Origin: Sistotremastrum niveocremeum HHB9708
Taxonomy: Eukaryota; Basidiomycota; Agaricomycetes; Sistotremastrales; Sistotremastraceae
Length of the DNA: 64,000 nt
Assembly (NCBI GenBank): GCA_001630475.1
Contig: KV419395.1
Coordinates: 1,058,753-1,122,752 of the forward strand
Direction of reading: 5' to 3'
Part shown: positions 1 through 14,636 of the stretch, piece by piece
Numbering within the stretch: the stretch's first letter is position 1
Layout of the letters: each line of letters opens with the position of its first letter
Position numbers and translations under genes: made by a program
The notes under the pieces: model-generated
Told to the model about the DNA's origin: nothing
Database searches by the model: none
What the model saw: only the letters and a program-made list of their open reading frames with translations

Positions 1-1586
1 TTTGCTGAGGATGGCATCGAACAGCACGTACCCATCGAGAATTATGCAATGATCCCCGATCACTGATCCCGCAATCTTGACGTTCTTGCCAATGGTACAG
101 TGTCGACCTACGACCGATTTCTTGACGGAGGTCCTCTCTCCTACTCGCGATGATTCTGCAATCAAGGAATCGGCATTCTGGGAAGGAGCCGGTTTCCCTG
201 ACGGTGCAGGTGCGCTCGCGAGAACGGTAGCCAGGACCTGGAGTTGGACTGTGTGAAGTCAACATGGGAGCTATGGATAAATCTTTCTCACTCGACGATT
301 TGCTTCAGAATAGGCGTAAAGGTTATTCGTTCGTGTCACATAACCATCCTTGGCCCTATGCAACAGCGCACCACATCTAAGGGTTTGTTCGAGAGGGCCC
401 TCGTCATCAGATGTATCAGATGATGTTGGTGCCACTGTTCGGTCTCGTTTGGACGACGCGGAATATCTTGTTGAATGGCGCAATGCAGACGAAGGGGATG
501 ATCGGATATTATGAGACAATACTGCCACAGGCGCCAATAAGTACAACAAACAGTGGAAGAGTCAGGAGTATCACCTGCTGTGAACTTCTCTCTCCGCCGT
601 CGTTGATACTGTAATTTGCAAAGCCACGGGACAAAGTCTTCGCGGAAGGAATCAAAGCCTTTTGCTCGGTCCACAATGAGATCCAGAACTGCTCTTCTGC
701 AGACATACACGTGGGAGTCGGTGAAGTTAGCCAATAAGCGTGTCCTGGGAAATCTATAGATTTGTCAAAACTCGAACAGGGTAGAAGATATTCCAGATCA
801 TAATACGAACTTCCATGTTAGGCTCATACGCAAATCCAGCTCTTCCTCGTTGGCATGGGAATAGTCGACGTGAAGCAAGCTCGAGGTCGACGGATCCACG
901 ATCACGACCGGAGGTTTCTCGAGGAAAGCTACTTCCTCCGACTTATCGAGGACCGAAGCTTCATAGAATAATGAGATCGCTAGTGCGCCATCCGTAGCCA
1001 CTCTGAATTCATTCAGAACAGAAGACAAAGGGAGTGATGGATGTGGGATAAAATCGCAAGAGAGAAGGACAAAATCAGTCTGTGGTTCATATGTTAACAA
1101 CTTCCATATGTCACATAAATATTGGCAGTACCTGACAGCGGGGAGCAGCGGCTGCTAAGACTTCCATGGCGCCAGTGGATGGATCATTACTGTCATAGGC
1201 TTCAAAGTTCACAACCAAGGTCGAACTGAATTCGTCAGACTGGAGATAATTTGACAACGCTTCTCTGTGAGTAGCAGGGCAGACGATCAGGACGTCTGCT
1301 GAGAATTAAGGAAACGCAAGATTAATTGGTGAAGCCACATGCCTTGAATGCCTGACTCTTCTATCCAAGTGAGAGTATATGATATCATGGGCTTATTTGC
1401 AATAGGTAGTAATGCCTTTGGGCAAGGTTCGTCGCCATGATTTCCGGTCAGAGGGTGTAGCCTGCATCTTTTTAGCCATAGTCACGAAATTTGCAGTAAA
1501 TGCAATTACTCATTCCCGAATCCTGCGAGTATAATTGCCAGAAATTCCTTTGGAATAGGCGCAGAGGTCACGTCCTGGAAGTTCAT
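1..1586 (-). CDS. GCD1: Translation initiation factor eIF2B subunit gamma, C-terminus cut by window edge
   Basis: Gamma subunit of eIF2B, the factor that exchanges GDP for GTP on eIF2; cytosolic. I see the start MNFQDVTSAPIPKEFLAIIL, then the nucleotidyltransferase-like head (LAGFGNELHPLTGN, EPCPKALLPIANKPM), a middle segment with FPRTRLLANFTDSHVYV, and the left-handed beta-helix hexapeptides (KKSVVGRHCTIGKNVKIAGS) running off the left edge. Exons in reading order: 1510-1586, 1343-1461, 1132-1298, 811-1079, 575-753, 292-521 and 1-237. Intron 1299-1342 reads AAG|GC...AG, a GC-AG intron; no GT donor there keeps the conserved frame. The start codon lies 77 bp from that of TSR1 on the other strand. 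Family membership is clear; the exon edges are my reading. Confidence 0.93.
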
Positions 1587-1663
1587 GGCGTCGGCGAGTC
1601 AACGGGCACAGGCGTCAAGCAGATCGAGTCTGTAATTCCGATTCCGAAAGTTTTCTTCAGACC
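1587..1663. promoter_or_regulatory. 77-bp divergent promoter of eIF2B gamma and TSR1
   Basis: Only 77 bp separate the two start codons. Both 5' leaders and both core promoters must lie here or overlap the opposite gene. No TATA box is evident. Co-regulation of these two translation and ribosome genes is inference. Confidence 0.6.
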
Positions 1664-4540
1664 ATGGGTGACGGACACAGTCATCGACCGACTCTCAAAC
1701 AAGTTGGACATTCTTGTACCACCAGCAAGGCGAATTCTGACGACCAAAATTCTAGGAAAATAAGAGATTTAAATCAAAACATGCCACCAAGTCTAGCCTG
1801 AAGGAAGCAGCCAAAGGTCTGCCTTTGTAGCGCTGTTGAGCATCGTATTGACCAGGCTCTTAGGCAGGGTCCAGAGAGTGTCTCCTAAGTCTACAAAATC
1901 TCTACAGAAAGAGGCCGCCCAAAGACGTCTTAACCGGAAGAATGCAGCAAAGCAAGAGCAGACAAGAAAACGCAGCGCTCTCATTTCTGCGGCTCGTATC
2001 TTCCAGGGCACCGGAGGAGCACCTCGCATGATTGCTGTGATTCCTCTGTCTGACGACATAGACGTCACTCTTTCTATTTCAACTCTAGCTAGGAGTGTAG
2101 GCGCAGATACTGAGGGCATCCCGTCCCAAGGGACCTTCAAGCTCAGGTGCGGAATGAGACCATAAGTTTTTGTATACCCGTTTAATTCGTCGGTTTCAGA
2201 GTTGACCGATTCAAATCGACGCTTCAATTTATAATCCTCCCTTATGGTTCATTTTATTCCGCCATGGATGCCATCAAGGTTGCCGACTACACCCTTCTGC
2301 TCATGTCCTCGACGACAGAGGTGACATCATGGGGCGAAAACCTCCTGCGAACGGTGCAGGCTCAAGGTCTTCCTACCGTTGTCCCTGTTGTTGCAGCCTC
2401 TTCATCGTCAGACGTTGCTGACGAGAAGGCTAAAGATCGGCGTGCACTCCTGAAGAGTTTGCTCTCATTTATCCAGTATTTTGCTCCGCATATCACAAGA
2501 GTATATGATCTCGAGAACGCTGAGTCAGACTCGCTAATTGCTCTGAGAAGCATGTGCGAAGGGCTGCCATCAGGCGTTCGTTGGAGAGAGGGCAGGGTTT
2601 ACTTGTGCGCGGATTCAGTTGACTGGGAGATGGCGACAGCAGATGATCCTCAATCATCCACAGCGGGAACTCTTAAAGTAACAGGAGTTGTCCGTGGCGC
2701 CCCTCTTTCCCCGAATCGCCTGATTCACATCCCCGAGCAAGGCGACTTCCAAATTCAAAAGGTATGCACTCATTTGTCCAGCGTTCGTCCTTTCAACGTT
2801 CGACCTTTTCCAGATCATGTCGTTTCCTTCTTCCGTCCCCTCCCGTTCTCACCACGAAGGCATGGATGCCACTCCCACCTCCACATTACTCGCGGAACCT
2901 GATTCAACAAGCGCCGATTCACTGGTATCAACGAATCAACCAGACGACATGATGAACGAACAGACCTGGCCAACCGAGGACGAGATGAAGGGTCTCAGAG
3001 ACGACATCTCGAAACCGATTCCTGATGCGCCTGAAGGCACAACCCCGAAGACCATTAAGCGGGTTCCTAAGGGCACGAGCCAGTATCAGGCGGCTTGGAT
3101 CATCGACGAGGAGGACGAGAACGAAGCAGAGGTTAGTAGCGAAGGGAGCGATGAAGAGATGAAATCAGTGGAGGAAGACGGACAGTCTGAACGGGACCAC
3201 GGGTCAGAAGTCATGGAGGACTTAGATATGGCCACTGAGTTCGGTCATGAAGAGACTATCGAAGAGCACGACGCAGAGGAAGAATCTAGACAGTGAGCAA
3301 CATTTTTCCGCAAATCAGACATGTCATCGACGTGTACACAGATTGGAAGCATGGCGAAACCGCGAACGCGAAGAAGCGGATGAAGCTGCTTTCCCCGACG
3401 AGGTTGATACGCCCAAAGACATCCCTGCACGCACCCGCTTTCAGCGGTATCGGGGCTTGCGCTCCTTTCGAACGAGCCCTTGGGATCCTTTTGAGAATCT
3501 TCCACGGGACTATGCAAAAATATTCCAGTTTGAAGATTTCAAGCGAACCGAGCGTCGAATAACCAAAAATGCCGCCGAAGAGGACGGAACTGTCCAGGTA
3601 ATCTCCGGCCTGTTTCATTGACTCTGTCCGCTCATTTTCATACAGCCTGGAACCCGAGTAGTTTTATATCTCAAGAACGTTCCTCGATCCGTGTACGAGT
3701 CCTATCACGCAGATTCTCCGTTTGTCCTGTTCGGTCTCTTCAAACACGAACACAAGAACACGGTCCTTCATTTCAAAATTCAACGCGACACCGAGTATGA
3801 AGAACCCGTCCGTTCAAAGGTACACTTATGTTCTCTATCTGTCATCCCTTGCTCATTCCATTAGGACCCAATGATCTTGTGCGTGGGACCCCGCCGCCTC
3901 AGAGTGAATCCTATATACAGCCAGCATACCAGAGGCGGCGGCAAGGGCGTAAACAACGTGCACAAGTTTGAACGATACCTTAGACCCAGTGTAGCCAGCG
4001 TCGCTACGGTCTTCGGCCCCATAGTTATGGGAAAGCAGCCCTGCATCCTGCTCAAAGAGACTGACGACCTTTCAGGTAAGTTGTTACCAAGTACTTTTTG
4101 TTATCGTCACTGATTCAACCGTGTTTCTCTAGCGCCTCAATTAGTAGCTACCGGGACATTCCTCAATCCGGATACCACTCGCATAATCGCCAAACGCATA
4201 GTCTTGACTGGGCATCCCTTCAAAGTCCATAAGCGCACCGCAACTATTCGATATATGTTTTTCAACCTGGGTATGCATTTTTCGCTGTCCTCGACTCCAA
4301 GTGTTTACAAGTATGTTCCTTTCAGACGACGTTGCGTACTACAAGCCTATCCAGCTGCACACCAAACATGGGCGGACGGGTCATATCAAGGAATCATTGG
4401 GAACCCATGGATATTACAAAGCTCACTTTGATGGCCCGATCACCCAAATGGATACTGTCTGTCTTACGCTCTACAAGCGTGTTTTCCCGAAATGGTCGCA
4501 GTTGTGGAAGCCTGAAACACCAGATGCCATGGAGACCTAA
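1664..4540 (+). CDS. TSR1: Ribosome biogenesis protein TSR1
   Basis: TSR1 is a GTPase-like, catalytically inactive factor of late 40S pre-ribosome maturation. Ten exons (1664-1702, 1756-1816, 1864-2146, 2200-2761, 2814-3292, 3342-3597, 3646-3819, 3865-4075, 4133-4270, 4326-4540) sum to 2418 nt, or 805 residues, close to the yeast protein. Hallmarks: N-terminal [19 protein letters not shown] and [15 protein letters not shown], the GTPase-like core with [12 protein letters not shown], a long acidic middle (DEEDENEAE), then [31 protein letters not shown] and the C-terminal barrel ending [20 protein letters not shown]. All phases agree. It faces eIF2B gamma across 77 bp. Confidence 0.96.
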
Positions 4541-4790
4541 GCTCTGCGCCCGACAGTCATCGCGGGATCATATACATGTAGTTTATTATATACGGCATTT
4601 TAATACACCATTTTGCAAGGTATTATAGGTATTGAGTGAACACGAGGTCACTCCATAGAACTGAAAAATCACTGATGTGCAATATATCAGACAGTATGCG
4701 TGGTTTAAATTAGGTGATAATGTTCTCTATCGTAAATGAATGCACAACGCGGAAACCCTCACAGAAACCCCTCAAACCCTTCCACGTCAC

Positions 4791-7295
<2,505 letters not shown>

Positions 7296-7509
7296 GAGGG
7301 CGGGAGAGGGAGGGGGCGACTGTGGGGAGCATATGGATCTCAAAACGATCTATATAAGAAAAAGTGCGCATGACGCGGCAAGGCGGCCGATGGCAGACGG
7401 ATCGGATCGGGTGAGTCAGCTTCTGGTCAGCTTCACCCGGCGTCTATTAAAAACAAATAAAATTACAGAAAATATACGAACACTGCAAGAATCAATAACA
7501 TCAAGATGC

Positions 7510-9512
7510 TCAGACATCGTCGCTCACACCAGGCGGCAAGCGTCGTATCTGCTCTGCGGTAATCCGAATGAACACCCTGTTCCCCTTCGGTGACCCGTCA
7601 TTCTCAGGCTCTTTCAGGCTCGCTCCCTCAGCCACCTCCTTCTTCACTGCGACCCGCTTTCGTGACGGTTTCCGCGATGCCACCTCCGCATCCAGGTTCT
7701 GAGGCCCACTTCGTTTCTTTCTTTGCTCACGTACCTCCGGCACTTCTCCCGGCTGTACCTTCTTTCTTCGGGGCCGGGTGACCTTGGGAGTCGCCAAATT
7801 GAACTCTTCAATTTCCCGCTTGATCCGCGGTTTCCTGACTCGTTGCGACCTTCGCGGCCCTAGCAGACGCAGGATCTCCTCGAGACTGGCTTCTTCTTCC
7901 TCTTCCTTCTTCAGCAAAGCTACGCTACTTTCCTCAGGTGGCGGAGGCGTGAGAGGTGACGTCGACCGTCTCGCGATCGTAGCGCGTGGCTTGGTTGGCC
8001 TCACGCTGTCTTTGGCTGTTTCGGCCGACTCTAGCCGAGTCGAAGCAGAACCTACGTGATTTCGGGATCAAGACGCCTTATCTAGTGTCTTAGCGGGATC
8101 AGATCTTACCGAGTTCATTTCTCTTCCCTGCCGGCGCCTTTCTCTTCACCCCGATGATAGGTCGTGCTGGGTCGTCGTTGACTGCGGCTCGAGGCGCTAT
8201 GAATTGAGTGGACAAAATGTCGCTTGACGATGGTGGCGGTGTGGGCAAAGACCGTTGAGGTGATGGCGATCGTTCGGCTACGTCAGAATCAGCTCATCAG
8301 CTTATAAGTCCTCGAGAAGAACTGACGTATGATAGGTTTCGCTGCCTTTGGCGTCTTCGTGGTTGACGTCGTGGACGTCGTCCGTGTGTGTGAGGATGGC
8401 TGATTAGACATGTGTCTATCAGAAGTCCTGGTAAAAGACTCTTTGCTCACGACAATTCGTGAATGGACAACTTCACTGGAGACCACGGGCTTTGTACCAG
8501 TAGATGGTTTGTGCCAAACGGTAGTCACTACTTTGCTCGTCGTTTCATGTTTCACGACAGATGTCACTTTTTCGTCCCAATCGCCGTCTGAAATGTCCAT
8601 GTCAGAGTCGCTGAGCGAGTCAAGGGGTGGAGGTTCAGATTTTTTGATCTGTGGACTTCGAGGGGGCGGAGGAGATGGGGTGGGCAAACTAAGCTTGGGT
8701 GTTTTGTTCGTATGCCTCGGAGGAGAACTGCGCATTGCATTCGGATGCGAGGGTGAAGCGGTGGAGGTGACCATAGGCGATGGGGATTTTCGCAGCAATG
8801 GTGTAACATCGGATATCTTGGAATCATCTAGAGTAGATTTCAATGATTGAATAACTGTAAAGTATCCTGGCACGCACCAAAAGGGATAGGACTTGTGGTA
8901 CGAGTGGTAGGCATGGGTGTCGAAAATGTTAGTCTTGATAGGGGAGATGAAAGGGTGGTATTCGGTAGGGAAATTTCATTCGTCTGAATCCGTATATTTG
9001 GAGGTTTGATGGGCGACGATTGGGGTGCAGGTGCGTTCGAGCTGGCTATGATCTCGTCGCGAGGGTGTAAGAGATCGAAGTCGGAATCCAGCAACTCTGT
9101 TTTTACAAGAAGGCTTGACGTGTTGTTCATAGGCTCGGCCTTTACTGCCACTGGCTTGACTTCTTTCATAGGGGGGTCATCATTAGCGGAATCTAATCAT
9201 GCGTGATCGGTTTTACAGCTCGTACGATCGAGGCAACACTTACTTTTGGCGGTTTCGTGAGGGACATGAGTCGGCGTGCCATCAGATTGAGATGGCGTTT
9301 TTACTTCTGCAAGGATTTTCCATCAGCGAAGAACCCATGCACTGCAGTCGAGAGGACGAACGTTGAGCAGTGGAAGGTCCTGCTCCTTCGCCAGTCGAGG
9401 GCTGCGAAGTGCCTTCCAAGGTGGGACCTAACCTATAGGCCGCTTTCCTGCGCCATTTGAATGGCAAGCTGCTGTAGCCAGACAGACCAGCTGCGAACCC
9501 AGTGGCCGCCAT
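7510..9512 (-). CDS. Disordered basic, Ser/Pro-rich protein, unrecognised
   Basis: I do not recognise a domain. The start MAATGFAAGLSGYSSLPFKW is followed by RRKAAYRLGPTLEG. Then come long Ser/Thr/Pro-rich tracts, an acidic SDSDMDISDGDWDE patch, several KR-rich stretches (RRSQRVRKPRIKREIEE, TRPRRKKVQP) and the end NRVFIRITAEQIRRLPPGV. Splice reading: donors after RLQCM, HETAK, SPIPF, KPII and NEL, each keeping frame; the SPIPF intron is 51 nt. The composition suggests a nuclear, DNA- or chromatin-associated protein, but that is inference. An in-frame TTG lies upstream; the first ATG is at 9510-9512. Confidence 0.65.
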
Positions 9513-9686
9513 TGACCTGCCTGAGTGCAATATAGACGACGGGGAGCCGATTTATGTACACAAGTACAAATACTAGTATTCTGCTACTTCTGCTTGCCCG
9601 ATGTTCGACACAGGTATATCAATGAGCGGCTACAAAGAACACCATAGCTTTATCGCAATCTGGACTGATACAACCGAACACGGAGC

Positions 9687-10630
<944 letters not shown>

Positions 10631-11067
10631 GATGGAGTACGATTGTAAGAACGATAGGGTAGTTGGAGCGTTTGGGTAGCCTATTTGGGCAGCGGTAACG
10701 GGGTTTCAACTGAAGCGATTGGCCTCTCCTATATATGCGCACTTTCAGTGCATCCATCTATACGGCGCGCGCAATCAGCGGATGATTGATATAGACTGTG
10801 CTGTGTTGTGCTGTGCTGTACGATAACGGTGCCTATGGCTAGAGCAACCGTCTGCTTCGGCTTCATCATCGCTCTGGCATTTCGGATAATATGTGGCTAT
10901 GTTCAGGTTCGATAACTATTTTACGAGATACCACAGCGATATATGTATGTTGATGAATATACATGTAACTTTACACCGGAAGCTGCAATAACAAGGCTTT
11001 GAAGTCGCAGATAACTCTAATGCTCCGATCTTATACTTTTGTTGTTGTAGTCACGAGACAGCCAACC
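10631..11067. promoter_or_regulatory. Divergent promoter, calmodulin and phosphatase
   Basis: A 437-bp gap between two start codons facing away. A TATATA core lies at 10730-10735, about 100 bp upstream of calmodulin. Short TGTGTTGTGC-type repeats sit near 10798-10822. No gene is seen in the gap. Confidence 0.4.
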
Positions 11068-13001
11068 ATGTCTTCATCTCCCATTTCAGTTCTGGCGCCG
11101 TTCCCCACAATGCTGCCCTCCATGTCCGAGTCTCAAAAGCACCTCACGAAACAGCAACGACTTCAGATCGACGCTCTGCGGGTCATTGACCCTCTGGTCG
11201 CGTCAGACAACGAAAAGAGGATTGCAGCTCAGGTTACTTCCGTCTCTTTTGTTTCCCGGTCCCGCCGCAACTGATCGCCGGAACAGCTGGCACACCTCGC
11301 AAGCCAACATCATGCCAGCGAATACAATCTTGTCAAATTTGGTCCTCGTGGTGAGTAGGGCAATCTCTCTTATGAAGCCAGCGTATAATTCTATTGTTTC
11401 GTCCAGGCTCTCCGCTAACTTATGTTCCCCTCTCTATCCAATTACCAAGCCACCTCAAAGAACTTCGTACCCAACAGTCTTCGATTGTAGAATACACACA
11501 ATGGGTTCCAAATGGACACGAAAGCGGAGTGCAGTCCCAGCCACATTCCCCGTCGAAAGCGCGACCGCATCCGTCAACGCCAGTGAAAGAGGCCGAAGAA
11601 GAAATTATCATCGAAGAAACAGTTACTTCGGATACATTGGACATATGTATAAGTCCTCAAAGTACTCCTCATCTCCAACGCGAGCTTGATCTAGCATTAT
11701 CCACATCGTTTACACCTGCGCAACTGCTCGCGCCGAAGACCAGTCAATCGCATCCAATCAAGTACGAGTCTCAATGCTACCAAGACTGAAAACTCACATT
11801 CTTTCTCAGTATTTCATTTCTAATTCCGCTGGAATTGCTCCCCATCATTTCATCCCATCTTCAGTCTTCTGACGTCAGCGTCCCAACCGTTTTCGAGTTG
11901 CCAGAGGGCATGCATATGAACGCCTTGACCACTCCTATTCCTCGATTTTCCAACACGTCTCATCTAGCATCTGGCATTGGATTTTCTCCGAGCGCCGCAA
12001 GAAATAACCGGGGTGAAATGCCAATACCCCCAATAGTGTGGAATAGAGATCCCTTTATAAAAGATCCTCTTGGGCAAGCACTGTCTTCTCCCATCTTGCC
12101 CTCCCTAGAAAGTCTCCAAATGAATGTTCCAAGGGCTTGTGACCGCAGCCCTGGTAACTCTCCTTCGATATCGAGAACCCCTCCAGGATATCTTTCATTT
12201 CTTAATTCGCCTTCAAACTTCTCCCCTCTTCGTCTTGAAAAGGACGATCTGAAAGATTTCCCTCCTCGGACACTTGGGAACTTATTATTGAGTTCTTGCC
12301 CGGGGAAAAAAGTACGACTCACTGGCCCCATTAGAGGCCGGGGGGCGATCTGCCGCGATTTATATAGCGATCTTCGTCGCATAAAGGACTCCAATGTGGG
12401 ATGTATTATTTGGTATGTCAACTATCCCTGTAAGAGTCGCGACCTAAAATCTTTCTCAGCTGCCTGGATGATGATGAACTCGAATTTCTAGGAGCTGGAT
12501 GGGCTGAATATGCACATGCAGCCAAACAAGTTGGAATACCTGTTTATCGGTAGGCTATATTCTCCATTTCCCAAGTTTGTGCTCTAATTTGTACTTTGTG
12601 AAAACAGAATACCTATGCCCGAGGGTCTAACACCGCTAAGTCTGCCTACTTTCAACTGTCAACTCGATACATTGATTCAAAATTACACCATCCGCGGTAA
12701 GACGATGCTCGTCCATTGTCGAGGAGGGGTTGGACGAGCTGGACTCGTAGCTTGTTGTTGGATGTTGAAGCTGGGTCTCTGTGGCTGGCTACCAGATAAC
12801 GATCCTTGTAAAGGTGACATGCCCGAAGGACAGGTTAGAAAAGGCACACTCGAACTAGTTGAGAAGGCCATCCTGGTAGTCCGGCGACGACGCAGCGTCA
12901 AAGCGATCGAGACCTACGAACAGGTTAGGTTCCTCGTAGATTATGTGGAATTCTTGCGACATGTTGGAGGGCAGGGCGGCCGAAAATCGTTATCGTTGTA
13001 G
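11068..13001 (+). CDS. Dual-specificity/tyrosine phosphatase, CDKN3-like, with disordered N-terminus
   Basis: The C-terminal third is a cysteine-dependent phosphatase: the P-loop LVHCRGGVGRAGLVACCWML matches HCx5R with a following G, as in CDKN3/KAP-type enzymes. It is preceded by GCIICCLDDDELEFLGAGWA, EYAHAAKQVGIPVYR and IPMPEGLTPLSLPTF. Where CDKN3 has a general-acid Asp in ADGGTPD, this protein has PEGLTP, so Glu may replace it. The N-terminal two thirds is Ser/Pro-rich and probably unstructured. The start is the ATG of MSSSPISVLAPFPTMLPS. Introns with agreeing phases lie after AAQ, FGPRG, HPIK, GCII and PVYR. The substrate cannot be told from sequence. Confidence 0.82.
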
Positions 13002-13075
13002 GATAAATGTAATACCTAGTACCTTTGACCGGTGTTTAGGTCGCGTGTGATAGTTGCCGGTGGCTGTGCTTTTGA

Positions 13076-14303
13076 ATGCCGCCTTCTCCTGTGCCTCCGC
13101 GGACGCTTCACCAAACGTTGGCGGGACATGTTGGTCCCACTCATGTTGTCCGATACGCCAAAGGGGCCGGAAAATATGTAATGAGCGGTGGTCAAGATCG
13201 TACTGTCAGGCTTTGGAAGCCTCAGACGGGATCCCAGATCCAAGTGTACAAGGGACACGGATACGAGGTATATGGTCTCTCTGTGTAATGCCTCCTGTCT
13301 TTGTTTTTGTGGGCTCGATCTGATGATACGCTTATCAATTCTAGGGCACATGATAATGCAAAATTTGCATCGTCGGGAGGGGACCGCTCGGTTTTTATCT
13401 GGGATGTCAAAACAGGACAGACTATTCGGCGCATCCCTGGTCACGCAAGCAAAATTAACACGGTGGAATTTAATTATGACGCCTCAGTCGTTGCGAGTGG
13501 TATGTGCGCTGTCCGTGGTGCGCGACGGAGCCCGAGTCTGAAAGAAACTGAATGTAGGGTCATATGATGCTACCGTCCGGCTTTGGGATCTACGAGCTAC
13601 GTCTAGGCAAGCCATTCAAGTGCTCGAAGAGGCTCGAGATGCCATTCAAACGATCTATGTGGGACCGACACAGATCATTTCTGGATCTGTGGACGGACAT
13701 GTCCGAACCTATGACCTGCGGATGGGGGAGCTACGGGCGGATTGCTTGGGACGTGTGTACCTGTTGAGCCAATGTCTAGAAACCGCTCCACGAAAGCTGA
13801 CAACTCTGTTTCACTCTGCAGCACCCGTGACATCTGTCTTACCAACTAAAGATAGTCAGACGATCCTGGCATGTACTCTTGATTCGACAGTGAGACTCAT
13901 GGACATGGAAACCGGCAAACTATTGAATTCTTTCACTTCGCACAAGACGGAGTCGTACCGGTGAGTGGAGATCCCCAGAGCTCAACAATGATTGCTTAAG
14001 GGGCCGGATAGATGTCGGGCTTGCTTTGACGCAGAAGAAAGGAATGTTTTATGTGGTGATGAGGAAGGCCGAATATGGGCGTGGGACTTGGTTGATGTAA
14101 GAGACGAACTTTGTTCTCCGGCCATGTGGCTAAATCGATGACTCTTCGTCCAGGGGAAGCCTCTCGGGCCAGGAACGACTGGACCGCCTAAAGTTCACGA
14201 GAAGGTGGTTCTGTGGATCGAACACCACGTTTCTGACAACGAGTTGGTATCGGCTAGTGCTGATGGGACTGTCAAGGTCTGGCGAGGTGATTCGGACCGA
14301 TGA
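13076..14303 (+). CDS. WD40 protein WDR83/MORG1 homolog
   Basis: Seven-bladed WD40 propeller related to MORG1 (WDR83), a scaffold in MAP-kinase modules that in animals also associates with spliceosomes. After MPPSPVPPRTLHQTLAGHVG the blades read SGGQDRTVRLW, SSGGDRSVFIWDVKTGQTIR, SGSYDATVRLWDLR, SGSVDGHVRTYDLRMGELRA, CTLDSTVRLMDMETGKLL, CGDEEGRIWAWDLVDGKPLG and SASADGTVKVW. The phrase EARDAIQTIYVGPTQIISGS followed by VDG matches the MORG1 signature (EARD...VDGRVRRYDLRMG). The last exon ends RGDSDR-stop. It follows the phosphatase stop by 74 bp on the same strand. One intron boundary, after RADCLG, has two possible donors. Confidence 0.9.
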
Positions 14304-14636
14304 AAAGGCCTGGAGTGTATGGAAATGTTGGGGTGGGCCGCGACGACCGGTTTTCTTTGAGGACTCGAAAAGGAGAAATAATAGGAGGCCAAGCATATAT
14401 TTGTCATGAGATCTGGCGATGATAATGTGACCGGGGCGGGCATCCCCTGAATATTGGAGTCGGATCTCTTGTTCCTGAGGATGGGCGTCTGCAAATAGGC
14501 AGCGATAGAAGACGAAACGGGGCTTTGGCGGAGAAGCGACTAGCCTTGTTTGGCGTCTCTTTTGTCCGATCGCTATCCCGCCCATAATATATTTGACTAC
14601 CGCTCGCCATTTCGTTCTTCCATCTTGTTATGCACA
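14304..14636. other. Intergenic, no gene seen
   Basis: Contains the 3' end of WDR83 and the start region of the next gene. An AT-rich ATAATATATTT lies at 14584-14594, about 45 bp before the chosen start. Minus-strand open frames here lack any recognisable protein. Confidence 0.4.

Noticed and set aside
1793-2227. 144-residue open frame on the minus strand
   Set aside because: It is antisense to TSR1 exons 3 and 4, which carry the conserved protein.
8410-8850. 146-residue plus-strand frame
   Set aside because: Antisense to a Ser/Pro-rich coding region with spliced continuity on the minus strand.
8845-8880. A 23-nt intron in the disordered gene at 7.5-9.5 kb
   Set aside because: Too short to splice; a 51-nt intron from the same donor ends at a later AG and also keeps frame.
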